Shown here piece by piece: positions 26,110 to 34,498 of a stretch of DNA of 64,000 bases; position 1 is the stretch's first letter, and each line of letters starts with the position of its first letter. The DNA comes from MR-S7 sp000400995 (GTDB lineage: Bacteria; Pseudomonadota; Gammaproteobacteria; Burkholderiales; Burkholderiaceae_C). The position numbers and the translations under genes were made by a program. Location: positions 2,542,001 to 2,606,000 of the forward strand of contig NZ_CP152342.1 of the NCBI RefSeq assembly GCF_045291395.1, read 5' to 3'. The notes below the pieces were generated by a model. The model worked only from the letters and a program-made list of their open reading frames with translations. It was not told where the DNA came from and did not search any database.

Positions 26110-27906
26110 ATGCAATTCCGCTCCACCCTGCTGGCCGGCAGCCTTGCGCTGGCCCTGGCCAGCCTGGTCGCCTGCAGCAACCCGCAGCCGCCGGCGCCCG
26201 CTGCCGCCGTGCAGCCCGCGGCCGCCACCGCGCAGCCCAGCGCCGCGCAGGCCGCCGCCGCGGCTTATGACTTCGACATGGATGTGTTCCACCCCGTGGT
26301 GGCCAAGAACGGCATGGTGGCCAGCGAGCAGGAGCTGGCCTCGCGCATCGGGCTGGACATCCTCAAGGCCGGCGGCAATGCGGTGGACGCCGCCGTGGCC
26401 ATGGGTTTCGCGCTGGCCGTGGCGCTGCCCAATGCGGGCAACATCGGCGGCGGCGGGTTCATGATGGTGCACGATGCCAGGACCAGCAGGAGCGTGGCGC
26501 TGGACTTCCGCGAGGTGGCGCCCTCCAAGGCCACGCGCGACATGTACCTGGACGCCAAGGGCAACGTGGTCGACGGCAAGTCGCTCTACACCCACTACGC
26601 CGTGGGCGTGCCCGGCACCGTGGCGGGCATGGAGCATGCGCTCAAGAAGTGGGGCACGATGCCCCTGTCCAAGGTGGTCGCTCCGGCCGTGGCGCTGGCC
26701 GACAAGGGCTACCCGGTGAGCGAGACGCTGGCCAAGATCCTGCAGCAGGAGAAGAAGACCATGGGCCGCTGGCCTGCCACACAGGCCATCTTCTGGAAGA
26801 ACGGCGAGCCGCTCCAGCGCGGCGACCTGCTGGTGCAGAAGGACCTGGCCCAGTCGCTGCGGCTGATCGGCCAGCAGGGTGCCAAGGTGTTCTACGAAGG
26901 CGCCATCGCCCAGAAGATCGCCGCCGAGATGGCCCCGCACGCGGGCGCGGTCACGCTGGCCGACCTGAAGAACTACAAGGTCGTCGAGCGCGAGCCCGTG
27001 CGCGGCAGCTACCGCGGCTACCAGATCGTGACCATGCCCCCGCCGTCGTCTGGCGGCGCGCACCTGATCCAGATCCTCAACATGATGGAGCGCTGGCCCA
27101 TGAACCAGTGGGGCGTGAACAGTGCCCAGAGCGTGCACCACATGGCCGAGAGCATGAAGCTGGCGTATGCCGACCGCTCCGAGTACCTGGGCGACCCGGA
27201 CTTCGTGAAGGTGCCCCTGAAGGGCCTGACCTCCAAGCGCTACGCCGAGCAGCTCGCCAAGGGCATCGATGCGACCAAGGCGCGCGACGCCAAGGCCATC
27301 AAGCCCGGCCAGCCCCAGCCCTACGAGAGCGACCAGACCACGCACTACTCGGTGGTGGACAAGGCCGGCAACGCCGTGGCGGTGACCTACACGCTGAACA
27401 CCAACTTCGGCAGCGGCATCGTCGCCAAGGGCACGGGCATCCTGCTCAACAACGAGATGGACGACTTCTCGGCCAAGCCCGGCGTGGCCAACGCCTACGG
27501 CCTGGTGGGCGGCGACGCCAACGCCGTACAGGCGGGCAAGCGCCCGCTGTCGTCGATGACGCCCACACTGGTGCTCAAGGACGGCAAGCCCACGCTGGTG
27601 ACCGGCAGCCCCGGCGGCGCACGCATCATCACCACGGTGCTGCAGACGGTGGTCAACACCATCGACTACGGCATGAACCCCGCCGAGGCAGCGGCCACGC
27701 CGCGCTTCCACCACCAGTGGACGCCGGACGAACTGCGCATCGAGAAGGGCTTCTCCAACGACACCCTGGCCCTGCTGCGCCAATGGGGCCACAAGGTGGC
27801 GCTGAAGCCATCGATGGGCCGCACGCAGACCATCCAGATCCGCGACGGCATGCTGTACGGCGCGTCCGACCCGCGCAACCCGGACGGGCAGACGCTGGGG
27901 TACTGA
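26110..27906 (+). CDS. ggt: Gamma-glutamyltransferase (GGT), lipoprotein-type signal
   Basis: 598 residues from the ATG preceded by AGGAG. The signal (STLLAGSLALALASLVAC) ends in a lipobox-like VAC, suggesting an anchored periplasmic protein. Autocatalytic processing and catalysis depend on the Thr at about 410 in DQTTHYSVVDKAGNAV. Also visible are GNIGGGGFMM, NNEMDDFSAKPGV, RPLSSMTPTLVLKDGKP and GSPGGARIITTVLQTVVN. GGT cleaves gamma-glutamyl amides such as glutathione. Its position opposite hiuH with a shared candidate operator ties it to nitrogen scavenging from purines, but that link is inference. A strong terminator follows. Confidence 0.93.
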   Translation: MQFRSTLLAGSLALALASLVACSNPQPPAPAAAVQPAAATAQPSAAQAAAAAYDFDMDVFHPVVAKNGMVASEQELASRIGLDILKAGGNAVDAAVAMGFALAVALPNAGNIGGGGFMMVHDARTSRSVALDFREVAPSKATRDMYLDAKGNVVDGKSLYTHYAVGVPGTVAGMEHALKKWGTMPLSKVVAPAVALADKGYPVSETLAKILQQEKKTMGRWPATQAIFWKNGEPLQRGDLLVQKDLAQSLRLIGQQGAKVFYEGAIAQKIAAEMAPHAGAVTLADLKNYKVVEREPVRGSYRGYQIVTMPPPSSGGAHLIQILNMMERWPMNQWGVNSAQSVHHMAESMKLAYADRSEYLGDPDFVKVPLKGLTSKRYAEQLAKGIDATKARDAKAIKPGQPQPYESDQTTHYSVVDKAGNAVAVTYTLNTNFGSGIVAKGTGILLNNEMDDFSAKPGVANAYGLVGGDANAVQAGKRPLSSMTPTLVLKDGKPTLVTGSPGGARIITTVLQTVVNTIDYGMNPAEAAATPRFHHQWTPDELRIEKGFSNDTLALLRQWGHKVALKPSMGRTQTIQIRDGMLYGASDPRNPDGQTLGY

Positions 27907-27923
27907 CCCACCGGCGCTTCACG

Positions 27924-27963
27924 AAAAAGGCCGCGCCTGGCTCGTTCCGTGCGCGGCCTTTTT
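27924..27963. terminator. Bidirectional intrinsic terminator between ggt and a hydrolase gene
   Basis: AAAAAGGCCGCGC (27924-27936) pairs with GCGCGGCCTTTTT (27951-27963), a perfect 13-bp stem with A and T tracts on either side. It lies between convergent genes and should end both transcripts. Confidence 0.88.
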
Positions 27964-27966
27964 ACC

Positions 27967-29043
27967 TCACAGGGTCTTGGCGTAGAAGGCCGTCAGCCTG
28001 GCCACCGCGGCGTCCACGTATTGCGGGACCCAGTAGGTCTCGATGTGCGTGGCGCCGTCGATCTTGAACAGTTCCCTGTTCTTCGTGCCGCTGGCCTTGG
28101 CAAAGGAATCCAAGGTCATGTACAAGCTGTCGGCCTTGCTGCCCGCGATCATCAGCAGGGGCTGGTCGATGAGTTCGATTTGGTCGGTGGCATCCCAACG
28201 CATCAGGTCGAGCAGGCTGCTCACCGTGTAGGCGCCGCCCGAATTCGGAGATGCGCCGGAGTTGGGATGAGCGTGGCTGCGTTCGTAGTAAACGGCCCCC
28301 TCGCGGTACATCTCGAACGGCATGGCGGCGATCTGCGCGTCCGTCGCCGCCGCGCCGCCGCCGATGTAGAGCACCTTGCCGCCTGCCGCTTCCTGCGCCC
28401 GCGCCTGCGAAGCCTGCTGCAGGCGCTGCCCGATGGTGCTGGTGGCCGAGTCCTCGAAACCGTTGCGGCGCACGCGGCCGGAATTGAACATGGAGAGCGT
28501 CGCCACCGATCGGAAACGCTTGTCGCTCTTGGCCGCAGCCAGCGCATACCCGCCGCCGCTGCAGATCCCCAGCAGGCCCAGGCGCGCGGCATCGACGCCC
28601 GCGTAGCGGGTGATGAAATCCGCCGCGCCGTGGATGTCCTCGGTGCGGTGCTGGGGCTTGTCGGTGTTGCGCGGCTCGCCGCCGCTGCCGCCCTGGTATG
28701 CGGCGTCCATGGCGATGGCGATGTAGCCCTGCTCGGCCAGGCGCTGGGCATAGAGGCCCGCGACCTGCTCCTTGACCCCGCCGTTCGGATGCGCCACGAC
28801 GACGGCAGGGTATTCCTTCGCCGGGTCGTAGTTCGCGGGGGTATAGACGTTGGCAGCAATGTCCAAACCGTTCAGCTTGTATTGGACCGGGTGGATGTGG
28901 ATCTGGCCCGGCTCGTTCTTCGTGATGGCGCCGCCGTAGGTCAGGGTGAACGGGTTCTTGCGGTAATCCTCGGCGAGGGCCGCGCCGCCGGAGGCGCCGA
29001 CGATGGCGGCCATGAGGGTGGCTTTCAAAAGGGTGCGTTGCAT
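27967..29043 (-). CDS. Exported alpha/beta hydrolase, dienelactone-hydrolase-like
   Basis: 358 residues with a Sec signal (MQRTLLKATLMAAIVGASGGAALA). The alpha/beta hydrolase fold shows AANVYTPANYDP, VVVAHPNGGVKEQ, YIAIAMDAAYQGGSGG and a nucleophile elbow LGICSGGGYAL, where the G-x-C-x-G pattern points to a Cys nucleophile as in dienelactone hydrolase. The acid and His are probably in KADSLYM and GATHIETY. It is the last gene of a minus-strand run starting with the alcohol dehydrogenase at 33282. A paralogue with the same motif layout is at 37075-38136. Substrate unknown. Confidence 0.85.
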   Translation of the reverse strand: MQRTLLKATLMAAIVGASGGAALAEDYRKNPFTLTYGGAITKNEPGQIHIHPVQYKLNGLDIAANVYTPANYDPAKEYPAVVVAHPNGGVKEQVAGLYAQRLAEQGYIAIAMDAAYQGGSGGEPRNTDKPQHRTEDIHGAADFITRYAGVDAARLGLLGICSGGGYALAAAKSDKRFRSVATLSMFNSGRVRRNGFEDSATSTIGQRLQQASQARAQEAAGGKVLYIGGGAAATDAQIAAMPFEMYREGAVYYERSHAHPNSGASPNSGGAYTVSSLLDLMRWDATDQIELIDQPLLMIAGSKADSLYMTLDSFAKASGTKNRELFKIDGATHIETYWVPQYVDAAVARLTAFYAKTL

Positions 29044-29073
29044 GTGAATACTCCTGGGGGTGAATGGCGTCGA

Positions 29074-30732
29074 TCAGTCCAGCTTTTTCTCGGTCAGAAA
29101 TTGCGATACCAGATCGGCGACCTGAACGTTGTTGAGATCGGACATGAGGAAATGGGTGTTGCCCCGGATGCCGATCTCCGGCAGGCGCACCAGCCGGGCG
29201 TCGCCGCCATGCCGGTTGACGGCATCCACCCAGAGCCTCGCCATGGCGAGGCGCACGCGCCAGTTGTCCTGGCCGCGCTCGGTGGTCGGTTCGACGGGAA
29301 AGTTGTCGCCGTAGTAAATGACGAGCGGAATGCGGGTGAGCTTCTGGAAGTCCGCCAGGGGCACGGCCTCCGGCGCCAGCGTGCCGGCAGCGCTCGGCAT
29401 CGCGGGCGGCAATTCGCCTTGCGGGAAGATGAAGCCGCTGCCCGGCTCGAAAGCGATGATGGCCTTGACGTTGGGGCTCTTGATCGCCGTCAGCCAGCCC
29501 GGCCCGCCCGCCTGCGAGTGCGAAAACAGGATGCCCGGCCCCGTCTTGTCGAACAGCGCGGCCATGGCGTCCGAGATCACGCCCGCGTCATAGGGGCCGG
29601 TGTTGGGCGTGACCGAGCGGAGAAACTGGCCCAGCGTTTCCGGCTTGCGGTCGAACTGCACGTTGTCGAAGTAATTCGGCCACTTGCCGATGCGGAATTG
29701 ATCAAAGAAGAGCTGGTCGAAAGGCATGGGCTCGACCGTCGCCGCGACGGTACTGTTGCCCGCGCGTCCCCGGCGCGGCTGATCGACCAGATAAACCGGG
29801 AAGCCCCGGCGCAGAAAGAGGGTCTGGAAGCCCTCGCGCCCGTCCGCAGTGGTCTCCCAACTGCGCGCCGACTGGAACGCGCCGTGCAGCATGACGATGG
29901 GCAGCGGCCTGGGGCTCTGCGGCACCTGGTAGAAGGCGTAGAGGTGGTCGCCAGGGAAGCTCTGCCCCTGGGCCGTCGGCTGGTTGTTGTCGTAGGTTCC
30001 AGCCGTCTTTTGCACGGTGCCGCCGACGGCGAAACTGCCCTGGGCCTGGATGACCAAGGGGCTTGCGCCGCGTTCCGCCAGCACCTGCGTCAAGTGCTGC
30101 AACTGCGCGGCGCTCAGGCCCACGCGCAGGCTGGCCCGCATGTGCGAACGCAACTGCGCCTCCACGCCCGGCATGGCAGACAGCGCGCCCACGGTGGCGA
30201 GTTCGCGGCTCTGCCAGTCGAGGTTGTCGCGCTCAAAGATGTCGCCGAACAGGTGCGCTTGCAGGTACTGGTTGATGACAGGCGCGAAGTCCGTCACCGC
30301 GTTCTTGACCGGCCCGCCGGAAATCTTCGTCTGGTTCGCGGTGCCCACGGCGATCAACGCATCGCCCGTGGGGATGGCGCGGCTGGGCTCGCGCCCCGGC
30401 GCATCGTGGATGCCGCGCTGTTTGCGGTCTTCGACGACCTTCAACAGTTCGCCCAGCGCGTTGAGGCTTTTCGGAAAACCGGCATACGCATAAAGCTGCA
30501 CCAGGATTTCCCTGGCCTCGGCGATGGTCAGGCCCACGTCCAAACCCTGGTTCAAGGCAGCGCGGAGCCGGGGCATGTCACTCCCGGCCATAAAGAACGC
30601 GATCAAGGGGATGGCCTGCTGTTTAGGAGATAGGGTCATGGGGCTGGGCTCCTGGGCACGGGCGGCAGACGCCATCGCGAGGACGAGCGACAGCACCACA
30701 GCGAAGCACTTAGCGGGCGTCGTATTGCGCAT
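29074..30732 (-). CDS. Exported fusion of carboxymuconolactone-decarboxylase-like and alpha/beta-hydrolase domains
   Basis: 552 residues with a signal peptide (FAVVLSLVLAMASAARAQ). Residues about 30-225 contain two carboxymuconolactone-decarboxylase-like repeats (ALNQGLDVGLTIAEAREILVQLYAYAGFP and LDWQSRELATVGALSAMPG...LRVGLSAAQLQHL). Residues about 245-552 are an alpha/beta hydrolase with PIVMLHGAFQSARSWE, a possible nucleophile elbow LFSHSQAGG and GNTHFLMSDLNN near the end. The usual CMD Cys pair is not visible. The gene overlaps the upstream cupin gene by 23 bp, so they are translated together. A two-step conversion in the periplasm is plausible, but the substrate is unknown. Confidence 0.82.
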   Translation of the reverse strand: MRNTTPAKCFAVVLSLVLAMASAARAQEPSPMTLSPKQQAIPLIAFFMAGSDMPRLRAALNQGLDVGLTIAEAREILVQLYAYAGFPKSLNALGELLKVVEDRKQRGIHDAPGREPSRAIPTGDALIAVGTANQTKISGGPVKNAVTDFAPVINQYLQAHLFGDIFERDNLDWQSRELATVGALSAMPGVEAQLRSHMRASLRVGLSAAQLQHLTQVLAERGASPLVIQAQGSFAVGGTVQKTAGTYDNNQPTAQGQSFPGDHLYAFYQVPQSPRPLPIVMLHGAFQSARSWETTADGREGFQTLFLRRGFPVYLVDQPRRGRAGNSTVAATVEPMPFDQLFFDQFRIGKWPNYFDNVQFDRKPETLGQFLRSVTPNTGPYDAGVISDAMAALFDKTGPGILFSHSQAGGPGWLTAIKSPNVKAIIAFEPGSGFIFPQGELPPAMPSAAGTLAPEAVPLADFQKLTRIPLVIYYGDNFPVEPTTERGQDNWRVRLAMARLWVDAVNRHGGDARLVRLPEIGIRGNTHFLMSDLNNVQVADLVSQFLTEKKLD

Positions 30733-31171
30733 CGCTCACCAGTTCCTTCCAGTCCGCGCTCTGGCCGTCCTTCACGTAGGCAATCGCCAGATGGCGCATG
30801 CCGTTGGCTTGTGCCGCGCCATGCCAGTGCTTCACACCCGCCTCGATCCAGACCACGTCGCCCGCCTTGATCTCGCGCCGGGGCTGGCCGTCTTCCTGCA
30901 CCCAGCCCTTGCCGTCGGTGACGATGAGCAGCTGGCCGACCGGGTGCGTGTGCCAAGCGGTGCGCGCGCCAGGCGCGAAAGCGACCATGCCGACGCTGCC
31001 GTGCTTGCGGCTGTTGCCGGCCGATTGGATGTCCACCGCCGCGTGGCCGCTGAAGTTCTGCGCGGCGCCCAGGATGGTGGGAGTGGTGCCTGCGGGGGCG
31101 ATCTGGATGCCTTGGGCCGTTGCGGCACCCACCAGCAGCGACGCGCCTGCGGCGACCAGCGTGTTCTTCAT
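30710..31171 (-). CDS. Exported cupin-domain protein
   Basis: 153 residues with a signal peptide (MKNTLVAAGASLLVGAATAQ). The single cupin domain has the metal-binding motif 1 AWHTHPVGQLLIVTDGKGWVQ and motif 2 KAGDVVWIEAGVKHWHGA, with His and Glu positions present. It resembles small cupins found next to carboxymuconolactone-decarboxylase genes, and that is its context here (23-bp overlap with the fusion gene). Probably a small periplasmic metal-binding isomerase, dioxygenase or binding protein; the reaction cannot be named. Confidence 0.85.
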   Translation of the reverse strand: MKNTLVAAGASLLVGAATAQGIQIAPAGTTPTILGAAQNFSGHAAVDIQSAGNSRKHGSVGMVAFAPGARTAWHTHPVGQLLIVTDGKGWVQEDGQPRREIKAGDVVWIEAGVKHWHGAAQANGMRHLAIAYVKDGQSADWKELVSDAQYDAR

Positions 31172-31284
31172 GAGATTCCTTCGTGGGCCTGTCAGGCCCG
31201 GTGAAGGAAATCGTAGGCGGCGGCGCTGTTTTGATTAAGTACCGAATCCCGCATGCGGTTTTGAGCGGGATTCAGCAATGCGGC

Positions 31285-32208
31285 CTACCGGGCCGGACGG
31301 CGCTTTGGCATTGGCGGCTCCCGATACCGCAGCGCCTCGACGATGACGGCCAGCGCGCCGGGCGACTGCCTGCGGCTCGGGTAGTACAGGTGGTAGCCGG
31401 TATAGGGCTGGCACCAGTCGTCCAGCACGCGCACCAGCCGCCCTTCGGCGATGTGCTCCGCCACGGCGTCCTCGGGCACGAAACCCAGACCCTGCCCCGC
31501 CAGCGCGGCGCGCACGATGGGCGTGATGCTGTTGTAGATCCACTGCCCGGTCACGCGCACCTTGACTTCACGTTTGCCCTTGCGGAAGTCCCACACCATC
31601 AGGCCGCCGTGGGTCGGCAGGCGCAGGTTGATGCAGTTGTGCGCGGCCAGGTCCTGCGGGGTCTTGGGCGGGGCGTGGCCCGCGAAGTACTGCGGCGCGC
31701 CCACCACGGCGATGCGCTGGTCCGCGCTGATGCGCACCGCGATCATGTCCTTGGCGATCTCGTCGCCCAGGCGCACGCCCGCGTCGTAGCGCTCGGCCAC
31801 GATGTCGGTGCGGTTGTAGTCCACCGTCACTTCCACGGTGATGTCCGGGTAGTCCGGCAGCACCTGGCAGAGCTTGGGCCAGATCAGGTAGGTGGCGGGA
31901 AACTCCGCCGCCGTGATGCGCACCAGCCCCGAGGGCTTCTTGCGCAGCTCGCTCACCGCCGCCAGTTCGGCGTCGATCTCCTCGAAGCGCGGCGCCGTGC
32001 TCTCGTACAGGCGCGCCCCGGCCTCCGTCACGGAGACGCTGCGCGTGGTGCGGGTCAGCAGCCGCACGTCCATACGCGCCTCCAGCGCGCGCACCGAATG
32101 GCTCAGCGCCGATGGCGATACGCCCAGCTGCGCGGCGGCGCGGGTGAAGCTGCCTTCGCGCGCCACATGGATGAAGGCCAGCAGGTCGGTGTAGCCGTCT
32201 CTGGGCAT
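31285..32208 (-). CDS. LysR-family transcriptional regulator
   Basis: 307 residues. The HTH is in LLAFIHVAREGSFTRAAAQLGVSPSALSHSVRALEARM; the effector domain includes GLVRITAAEFPATYLIWPKL and the C-terminal YHLYYPSRRQSPGALAVIVEALRYR. This is the CrgA/DsdC-like group often beside oxidoreductases. It lies in line with the alcohol dehydrogenase (24 bp upstream) and the cupin operon (113 bp downstream), so it may be co-transcribed. It resembles the LysR gene at 38766 (shared AREGSFTRAAA...GV and YHLYYPSRRQ). Confidence 0.9.
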   Translation of the reverse strand: MPRDGYTDLLAFIHVAREGSFTRAAAQLGVSPSALSHSVRALEARMDVRLLTRTTRSVSVTEAGARLYESTAPRFEEIDAELAAVSELRKKPSGLVRITAAEFPATYLIWPKLCQVLPDYPDITVEVTVDYNRTDIVAERYDAGVRLGDEIAKDMIAVRISADQRIAVVGAPQYFAGHAPPKTPQDLAAHNCINLRLPTHGGLMVWDFRKGKREVKVRVTGQWIYNSITPIVRAALAGQGLGFVPEDAVAEHIAEGRLVRVLDDWCQPYTGYHLYYPSRRQSPGALAVIVEALRYREPPMPKRRPAR

Positions 32209-32232
32209 CGGGCAAATTGCGCCGGGCGGCGC

Positions 32233-33282
32233 CTACTGCGCCAGGCTCGCGCAGTCGATCACGAAGCGGTATTTCACGTCGCCCTTGAGCATGCGCTCAT
32301 AGGCCGCGTTGATCTCGTCGGCGCGGATCATCTCCACGTCGGCCACGATGCCGTGCTCGGCGCAGAAGTCCAGCATTTCCTGCGTCTCGGGAATGCCGCC
32401 GATCAGCGAGCCCGCGAGGCTGCGGCGCTTCATGATCAGGCTGAACACGTTGGGCGACGGGTGCGGCGAGGCCGGTGCGCCCACCAGCGCCATGGTGCCG
32501 TCGCGCCCCAGCAATGCGAAGAACGGATCGAGCTCATGCGGCGCGGCCACGGTGTTCAGGATGAAGTCCAGGCTCGCGGCGTGCGCCTTCATCTCGCCGC
32601 GGTGGCGCGAGACGACCACCTCGTGCGCGCCCAGCGCCAGTGCCGCATCGCGCTTGGATTCGGAGGTGGTGAACGCCACCACGTGCGCGCCCATCGCGCG
32701 CGCGAGCTTGATGCCCATGTGCCCCAGCCCGCCGATGCCCACCACGCCCACCTTGTGGCCCGGCCCCACCTTCCAGTGGCGCAATGGCGAGTAGGTGGTG
32801 ATGCCCGCGCACAGCAGCGGCGCCACGGCGCTCAGCTGCGCTGCGGGGTGGCGCACGCGCAGCACGTAGCGTTCGTGCACCACGATCTGCTGCGAATAGC
32901 CGCCCAGCGTGTGGCCCGGCGCGTCGGGCGTGGGCCCGTTGTAGGTGCCGACCATGTGGTCGCAATAGTTCTCCAGCCCGTCGCCGCAGTCCGCGCAGTG
33001 CCGGCAGCTGTCGACGATGCAGCCCACGCCCACCAGGTCGCCCGGCGCGAAGCCCGACACGTGCGCGCCCACCGCCGTGACGCGGCCCACGATCTCGTGG
33101 CCCGGCACGCAGGGGTAGAGCGTGCCCGCCCATTCGGAGCGCACCTGGTGGAGGTCGGAATGGCACACACCGCAATAGGCGATGGCGATCTGCACGTCGT
33201 GCGCGCCCGGCGCGCGGCGGGTGATGGCGAGCGGCTGCAGGGGCTGGTCGGCGGCCTGGGCGCCGTAGGCTTGGATGGTCAT
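32233..33282 (-). CDS. Zinc-dependent NAD(P) alcohol dehydrogenase, YahK/CAD-like
   Basis: 349 residues from the ATG at 33282. Catalytic Zn ligands appear in CGVCHSDLHQVRSEW and GHEIVGRV; structural Zn Cys residues in CIVDSCRHCADCGDGLENYC; the Rossmann motif in VGVVGIGGLGHMGIKLARAMG; and the NADP-type loop in TTSESKRDAAL. Such enzymes reduce a wide range of aldehydes with NADPH. It is the first gene of a possible five-gene minus-strand unit (dehydrogenase, LysR, cupin, fusion, hydrolase). Confidence 0.92.
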   Translation of the reverse strand: MTIQAYGAQAADQPLQPLAITRRAPGAHDVQIAIAYCGVCHSDLHQVRSEWAGTLYPCVPGHEIVGRVTAVGAHVSGFAPGDLVGVGCIVDSCRHCADCGDGLENYCDHMVGTYNGPTPDAPGHTLGGYSQQIVVHERYVLRVRHPAAQLSAVAPLLCAGITTYSPLRHWKVGPGHKVGVVGIGGLGHMGIKLARAMGAHVVAFTTSESKRDAALALGAHEVVVSRHRGEMKAHAASLDFILNTVAAPHELDPFFALLGRDGTMALVGAPASPHPSPNVFSLIMKRRSLAGSLIGGIPETQEMLDFCAEHGIVADVEMIRADEINAAYERMLKGDVKYRFVIDCASLAQ

Positions 33283-33383
33283 GGCGGTGTTCCTTTCATG
33301 GGTTGCACGGGATCGGGACAAGCCGGGAAAGCGGCGGACACGGCAGTATGGCCGCGCCACGGTGAAGCACGCACGACGCTATC

Positions 33384-33438
33384 ATAAAAATAGCTTCTCG
33401 CGCTTACTGGGTAAGCGCCATAGGCTATTTTCACCATG
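33384..33438. repeat. Type-1 intergenic repeat (copy 6)
   Basis: ATAAAAATAGCTTCTCGCGCTTACTGGGTAAGCGCCATAGGCTATTTTCA. The outer AAAATAGC/GCTATTTT and inner GCGCTTAC/GTAAGCGC arms are both inverted. It lies in the 289-bp gap between the divergent dehydrogenase and methyltransferase genes; the rest of the gap shows nothing else I recognise. Confidence 0.78.
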
Positions 33439-33571
33439 AATCCCCTGTGAAATGGGCGTCTTGGCTTGTCACACCGGCTGCGCCGCCGTTAGGCTCGAAG
33501 CATGCCCGCGCGCAGCGCCCTTCGGCCAGCGCAACGTGCATCTTCCACCCTTCCACCGGAGAAGCACAGCC

Positions 33572-34498
33572 ATGACCCCGAAGACGATGTTCCTTCACCG
33601 CCGGCAGGTGCTGGCCGCCACCGGCGCGCTGGCGCTGGGCAGCCTGGCCCGCGCGCAGCAGGGCTACGAGCCGCAGCGCGGCCAGTCCGGCAAGGACGTG
33701 ATCTGGATCCCCTCGCCCGACGCGCTGGTGGGCCGCATGCTGCGCATGGCGCAGCTCACGCCCAAGGACTACGTCATCGACCTCGGCTCGGGCGACGGCA
33801 AGATCGTCATCGCCGCCGCGCTCGAAGGGGCGCAGGGCCTGGGCATCGAATACAACCCCGACCTGGTCGAGCTCTCGCGCCGCCGCGCGCAGCAGGCCGG
33901 CGTGGCCGGGCGGGCGCGCTTCGAGAAGGCGGACATTTTCGAGTCCGACTTCTCCCGCGCCGACGTGATCACCATGTACCTGCTGCCGCAGCTCAACCTG
34001 CGGCTGCGCCACCACATCCTGGCGCTCAAGCCCGGCACGCGCATCGTCTCGCACGAATTCCGCATGGGCCGCTGGCGGCCCGACGAGACGGCGCGCATCG
34101 GCAACGCCTCGGTGCACCTGTGGCTGGTGCCGGCCAACGCCGGGGGCGACTGGACGCTGAGCTTCCCGCAGGGCGGCCAGACGGTCAGCGTGCCGGTGTC
34201 GCTGCGGCAGAGCTTCCAGATGCTGGAGGGCAGCGCGCGCTTCCCCGACTTCGAGGCGCAGCTGCGCGAGGCGCGCGTGGCCGGCACGCAGGTGAGCTTC
34301 GGCTTCACCGACGCACTGGGGCACCTGCGGCGCTTCAGCGGCCAGCTCGCGGGCGACGCCATCACGGGGTCGGTCTACGACTTCTCGGTCGGCGGCGCGC
34401 GGGCGCCCTTCAGCGCGCGCCGCACCGGCGCCGCGCCGCCGTTCGACGGCGCCGCCCCTGCGCCCGAGAGCGAGGCCGAGCCGCTGGGCACCGAATGA
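33572..34498 (+). CDS. SAM-dependent methyltransferase-fold protein with an export signal
   Basis: 308 residues from the ATG at 33572 (a second ATG at 33587 is possible). The N-terminus HRRQVLAATGALALGSLARAQ looks like a twin-arginine or Sec signal. After it comes a methyltransferase core: motif I VIDLGSGDGKIVIAAAL, the acidic LGIEYNPDLVELSRRRA, ARFEKADIF, and DVITMYLLPQLNLRLRHHI. A C-terminal part of about 110 residues (WTLSFPQGGQTVSV...) is beta-rich. S-adenosylmethionine is not known to be available in the periplasm, so a signal on this fold is unusual. It overlaps the permease start by 4 bp (ATGA). Confidence 0.82.
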   Translation: MTPKTMFLHRRQVLAATGALALGSLARAQQGYEPQRGQSGKDVIWIPSPDALVGRMLRMAQLTPKDYVIDLGSGDGKIVIAAALEGAQGLGIEYNPDLVELSRRRAQQAGVAGRARFEKADIFESDFSRADVITMYLLPQLNLRLRHHILALKPGTRIVSHEFRMGRWRPDETARIGNASVHLWLVPANAGGDWTLSFPQGGQTVSVPVSLRQSFQMLEGSARFPDFEAQLREARVAGTQVSFGFTDALGHLRRFSGQLAGDAITGSVYDFSVGGARAPFSARRTGAAPPFDGAAPAPESEAEPLGTE

